Assembly (NCBI RefSeq): GCF_905475465.1
Contig: NC_062245.1
Location: forward strand, 7,316,001 to 7,380,000
Source: Pieris napi
Taxonomy: Eukaryota > Arthropoda > Insecta > Lepidoptera > Pieridae
DNA length: 64,000 nt
Reading direction: 5' to 3'
In this document: positions 61,101 to 64,000 of the stretch, one piece after another
Numbering within the stretch: the first letter of the stretch is position 1
How the letters are laid out: every line of letters begins with the position of its first letter
The notes under the pieces: generated by a model
The model's database searches: none
What the model was told of the DNA's origin: nothing
The model's input: the letters and a program-made list of their open reading frames with translations, nothing else
Translations under genes and position numbers: made by a program

Positions 61101-63841
61101 GGAAACAGTCGGGGAGGCTTCCTAGAACCTCAAAACGTCTACATCTGTTAAAAACTCGATTTTCGAAAATTTTCAATTTTCTTAGCGGGAAGTTAAAAAA
61201 AATAATAATGAAACATAAAATTTTATTTACTTCCTATTTTAATTCGACCAGCAAAGCGGGAGGGAAACGGCTAGTAGTGCTTATAAATAAAAAAAGCACA
61301 TAAACACATAAGAATTTTTGTAATCGTAATAAAAAACTTGCCGTTTCTTCCTATTAAAATGATTACCTAATAAGGCATTATTGAATTAAAACAAATAAGG
61401 TCGTAAATATTTATAAGAATTGTTCAATTATCGAAGTACTTTTTTAATACTACATATACTTAGGGTAAGAATTTTAGCTGACTTGTATGATTCGCCCCGT
61501 ATATACGGGAGTCATACTCTACTAGACTAGACTAAAATGTTCAGCAAATGTAACATTTCAATGGACTATTTGTAAGGTACATTCGGTAAAGCTACGAGAG
61601 ATTATGGTATTTTTTTAAAAGGGCTTACTACTCCCTAAAAGGGCCGAAACATACCCACTATCAGTTATGTTTATAAGCTTCCGCCATATTATTAAAAAAA
61701 TACCTTCCTATTCCAGTGGGTGAATAAGAGGAGTGGATTCACACAAGATTTATTAGAAACCAACGTAATAGTAGTACCTAAATCGAGATGCAAGCATCGC
61801 TGGGGGGCGCGCTATCACAATATCATAGACAATTACATGATATGTACTAAGGATACGATACCGGAACTCAGTGAGGCCTGTCAGGTATCTATGGATTATA
61901 TTTCGTAGCCTAAGTGGTGTCTCTAGGGCCGTAAATTTAACTAAAACCTCTGACTCACATAAGCCAGTTTGATACGTTTACTACTTAAAGCCGTAAATAC
62001 TAAAAAAGCCTATCCTCAATGCCCTTAGATAAAGAGGTTTGGCTAAAAGCTGAAGTTTTGTTGGGCGCACTTGTCTTTGGTTCTACAAATTGTAACTGAA
62101 ACTTTTTTTGTATTAGATTACACATTTTTGAATGAAATCAATTAATTTAATATTTAATTCATAGTCTGTTATATTTTAATATTTTAATATATTTTCTCAT
62201 TTGAATTTAGATAGATATTTTTGAATTAGATTTTTTTATTCGTCACTAGCGGCTGTCCCGGCTTCATAAGGTTAGACATTTATATTTAGGAAATAAAATC
62301 GGTCAAACTATTACGTAACTGAGTCATATATCGTATATCTTCAAATTATAACACAAATTACCTACAAAATGATATATTTAATGTAACTAAAATGCTTTAA
62401 AAATAATATAAAATTTCTGGTAACCTTTATTAGATATAAAATCTTTGTTATTTCGTTCTTATATTGAACATATTATAATGATCAATGCATCTTACAATTT
62501 ATATTAATTTTTTTCTCATAGTAAATAATAATTGCTAACTGTGTTTTGTGTTTATTGAATTAAATTTGAATGTGTGTGTGTCCCGTTTTTGGTTAAGATA
62601 TAAGAAGCTGTTGGAAAAAGCGAATAAATAAATAAAGCCAATGTTACTTAGTGATGTGATGATAGTAGTGAACGGTGAAATACTTTTTGAAGGTCTTCAC
62701 ATAACACAAATCTTTCCTCTTTAGTATATTAGTATAGATTTAAAAACTCTTACAGGAGAAATACACAGAGTGCACTGACATAATGTATTCAGGGGAATTC
62801 GATTCGGAAGACGCAAGACGAGCGAACCCAAACGAGACATTTGTTCATAACGCTATACACGAGTCTGGGAGGCGACAGAAAGCAGGCAGTGGTGGTTTCT
62901 GTGAAGTAGGTTCTTTTGACAATTCTTTTGTAGGATTTAACGTCGTACTCAGAGTCGTCCGTTAACTTAAATCTTGGCCTCATATTGATATTCGTTCTGT
63001 GATGATTTTTATTTATAGGGACTAAGAAAGAAGCAATGCCGGTTTCTTTACAATATTTATAACTACACCAAGCAAGCGTTAATTTCGTTTATAAAAATAT
63101 CTATTTGATTTGTCTTCTTTTGTCTTGTTTTCTATTTCAGGACTTGAGAGTCGCTCGCTGAAATAGGCTGGAAAACAGCCTTGCGATTCTGTAACTCACT
63201 TTTTTCACACACGGTTTCCGCAGCGGCCGCGGCGGTCGCGCTCAAATCAGTCGTGAAGCAGTAACTTTATGATTTGGCATTCTGATAAGATCCCTTCTTG
63301 TAGTTTATTGTTTACCAGAATGCCAAATCGTAAAATGACTGCTTTTCGACTGATTTGAGCGCGACCGCGGCTCTGAAAACCGCTGTGTGAGTTCGAAAAG
63401 TGAGTTACAGAATCGCAGGGCTGTACGGCAAAAGCAAGGCAATACAAGAGAAAACACTCGCAAAAACACAAACTTGCGGCATGAGACAATAATTGTATGA
63501 ATTAATTAATATGAATTAGTATGAATTAATTTATTGTAAAATGATCGTGAAACCGATAAAATATAGCTGATAAAAAAAATCTTTCGTTTCCATATAGCGG
63601 CATTCCAATTCCCCAAAATACTACTACAATAATAATAATGCTACAGTATTATAATCGCACGTTTTTAGAATGATCACGGCGGACCCTTGGTCCATGGTAC
63701 AGGGCCCAATGCTGTGGTAATAGGCGTGATCTCAGCGTGTCTTGTTAAAGAGAGGACAAATAGATGTCATGGACCATTCCTATACACCAGTGTCTTTAAG
63801 AACCGGATTCTAATCAACTGTGCGATTTATAAGGATGTCAA
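58109..63841 (+). CDS. Secreted serine protease homologue B (tandem paralogue of A, inactive), 3' end beyond window
   Basis: Exons are 58109-58148, 58466-58611 (or from 58472), 59275-59426, 59862-59944, 60602-60819, 61717-61884, 62756-62905 and 63669-63841. Intron phases (1,0,2,1,0,0,0,2) match gene A, and exons 5, 7 and 8 have identical lengths (218, 150, 173 bp). The signal peptide is MFIFFCLFLTNIFG or similar. The activation-type site is Arg48-Ile49 in RRIINGDD. Catalytic positions: Ala97 for His57 (LTSAAC), Asp kept in NNDIAIV, His322 for Ser195 (NDHGGPL). It is therefore also a predicted non-catalytic S1 homologue. The last visible exon ends at a GTACGT donor homologous to that of gene A, so tail exons probably lie past the window; reading through gives a stop at 63858-63860 instead. 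Gene B starts about 1.45 kb after gene A ends. Confidence 0.83.
58760..59000. mobile_element. MITE of the 18300-18632 family, in intron 2 of protease homologue B
   Basis: It contains gatgcgcgcgcacacca, cgccaaagaagtataacttc and a terminal acgcgtgtatataagtacac, in inverted order relative to the copy at 18273-18632. The left terminus is degraded. Confidence 0.65.
59275..59426 (+). CDS. Protease homologue B exon 3 (His57 replaced by Ala)
   Basis: The exon lies between ttttttag and gtaagcc. It encodes RRWLCGGVIIHEEYILTSAA followed by Cys, aligned residue for residue with exon 3 of gene A apart from a short indel. Confidence 0.88.
60602..60819 (+). CDS. Protease homologue B exon 5 (Asp102 region)
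   Basis: The exon is bounded by tgtttag and gtgagttt. It encodes NNDIAIVKVEDDFDFNRRIR and SIAGWGSTAKYND. An N-glycosylation sequon (NITS) lies in this exon, and NRS occupies about the same place in gene A. Confidence 0.88.
62756..62905 (+). CDS. Protease homologue B exon 7 (insert before the Ser195 loop)
   Basis: The exon lies between cttacag and gtaggttc. Its 50 residues end SGGFCE, the lead-in to the NDHGGPL loop. Outside that end it matches its gene A counterpart poorly, so it is the fastest-diverging exon of the pair, while its length (150 bp) is unchanged. Confidence 0.8.
63175..63424. mobile_element. 250-bp foldback MITE in intron 7 of protease homologue B
   Basis: The arms 63175-63284 and 63316-63424 (about 110 bp each) are inverted with a few mismatches. 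Ends read acagccttgcgattctgtaa and its complement. The arms are GC-rich (cgcagcggccgcggcggtcg), unlike the intron. Confidence 0.88.
63669..63841 (+). CDS. Protease homologue B exon 8 (Ser195 replaced by His)
   Basis: The exon follows gtttttag, opens NDHGGPLVHGTG and keeps VVIGVISACL and YTSVFKNR. The GTACGT donor at 63842 continues the transcript beyond what the window shows with confidence. Confidence 0.85.
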
Positions 63842-64000
63842 GTACGTAAAAGGATTTTAACTACACAAGTTCCAACCATTGTATTTTATATAATAATTTA
63901 TTTACACACCGTATCATTTATAATACAATTTTCTGCAGTGTCTATGGCAATAAAGGTGAACATAATATTAAAAGAAATTATAACGTACAGCGATATTTTA

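Noticed and set aside
63842..63860. Short read-through end (YVKGF-stop) for protease homologue B
   Set aside because: The GTACGT donor at 63842 corresponds to the donor used in gene A; the read-through end is possible but less likely.
1..64000. CRISPR arrays, operons, bacterial-type regulatory sites
   Set aside because: The window is eukaryotic; regular repeat-spacer structure was looked for and the only spaced direct repeats (48891-49090) have just three units of uneven spacing.

Overview
The window is AT-rich eukaryotic DNA with long introns, GT-AG splice sites and dense short retroposons. It reads as an insect chromosome. The repeat content (a tRNA-derived SINE with the phrase 'ctgaggtcgtaggttcgatccc', and LINE tails with 'cacctgatgttaagtgat' and 'gccggccttttaagaattgg') is what I associate with butterflies and moths, so Lepidoptera is the best guess; I cannot name a species.

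Three protein-coding genes are supported. (1) On the minus strand, 44703 down to 16496, lies a three-exon homeobox gene of the TLX/Hox11 family, orthologous to Drosophila C15 (clawless). Its exons join in phase to give about 345 residues, with an eh1 repressor motif, a homeodomain with the family's Thr at position 47, and the family tail after the homeodomain. Introns are about 14.5 kb and 12.7 kb. (2) On the plus strand, 50657-56655, is a ten-exon secreted S1 (chymotrypsin-fold) serine protease homologue of about 425 residues. (3) From 58109 to the window edge is its tandem paralogue, with the same intron positions and phases. Both paralogues keep the activation-type Arg-Ile site and the catalytic Asp, but have Ala for the catalytic His and His for the catalytic Ser (NDHGGPL in place of GDSGGPL). 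They are predicted to be inactive as proteases.

Layout: 1-16.5 kb is gene-poor and holds LINE, SINE and MITE relics, including a Tc1-like transposase relic split by a 5'-truncated LINE with a 13-bp target duplication. 16.5-44.7 kb is the C15 locus, with a cluster of mobile elements in the 3' intron and an almost repeat-free stretch around exon 2 and the start of intron 1. 44.7-50.6 kb is a divergent intergenic spacer that contains a perfectly delimited 427-bp inverted-repeat transposon. 50.6-64 kb is the pseudoprotease pair, in which most large introns carry mobile or tandem repeats, including a roughly 700-bp near-perfect 7-bp minisatellite.

Nothing suggests that the homeobox gene and the proteases act together; they are neighbours transcribed away from each other. 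The most interesting items are the double active-site replacement fixed in both paralogues, the very short (about 47 bp) retroposed LINE/SINE tails with clear target duplications, several insertions that can be dated against an empty copy in the same window, and an unexplained GC-rich ORF inside C15 intron 2.
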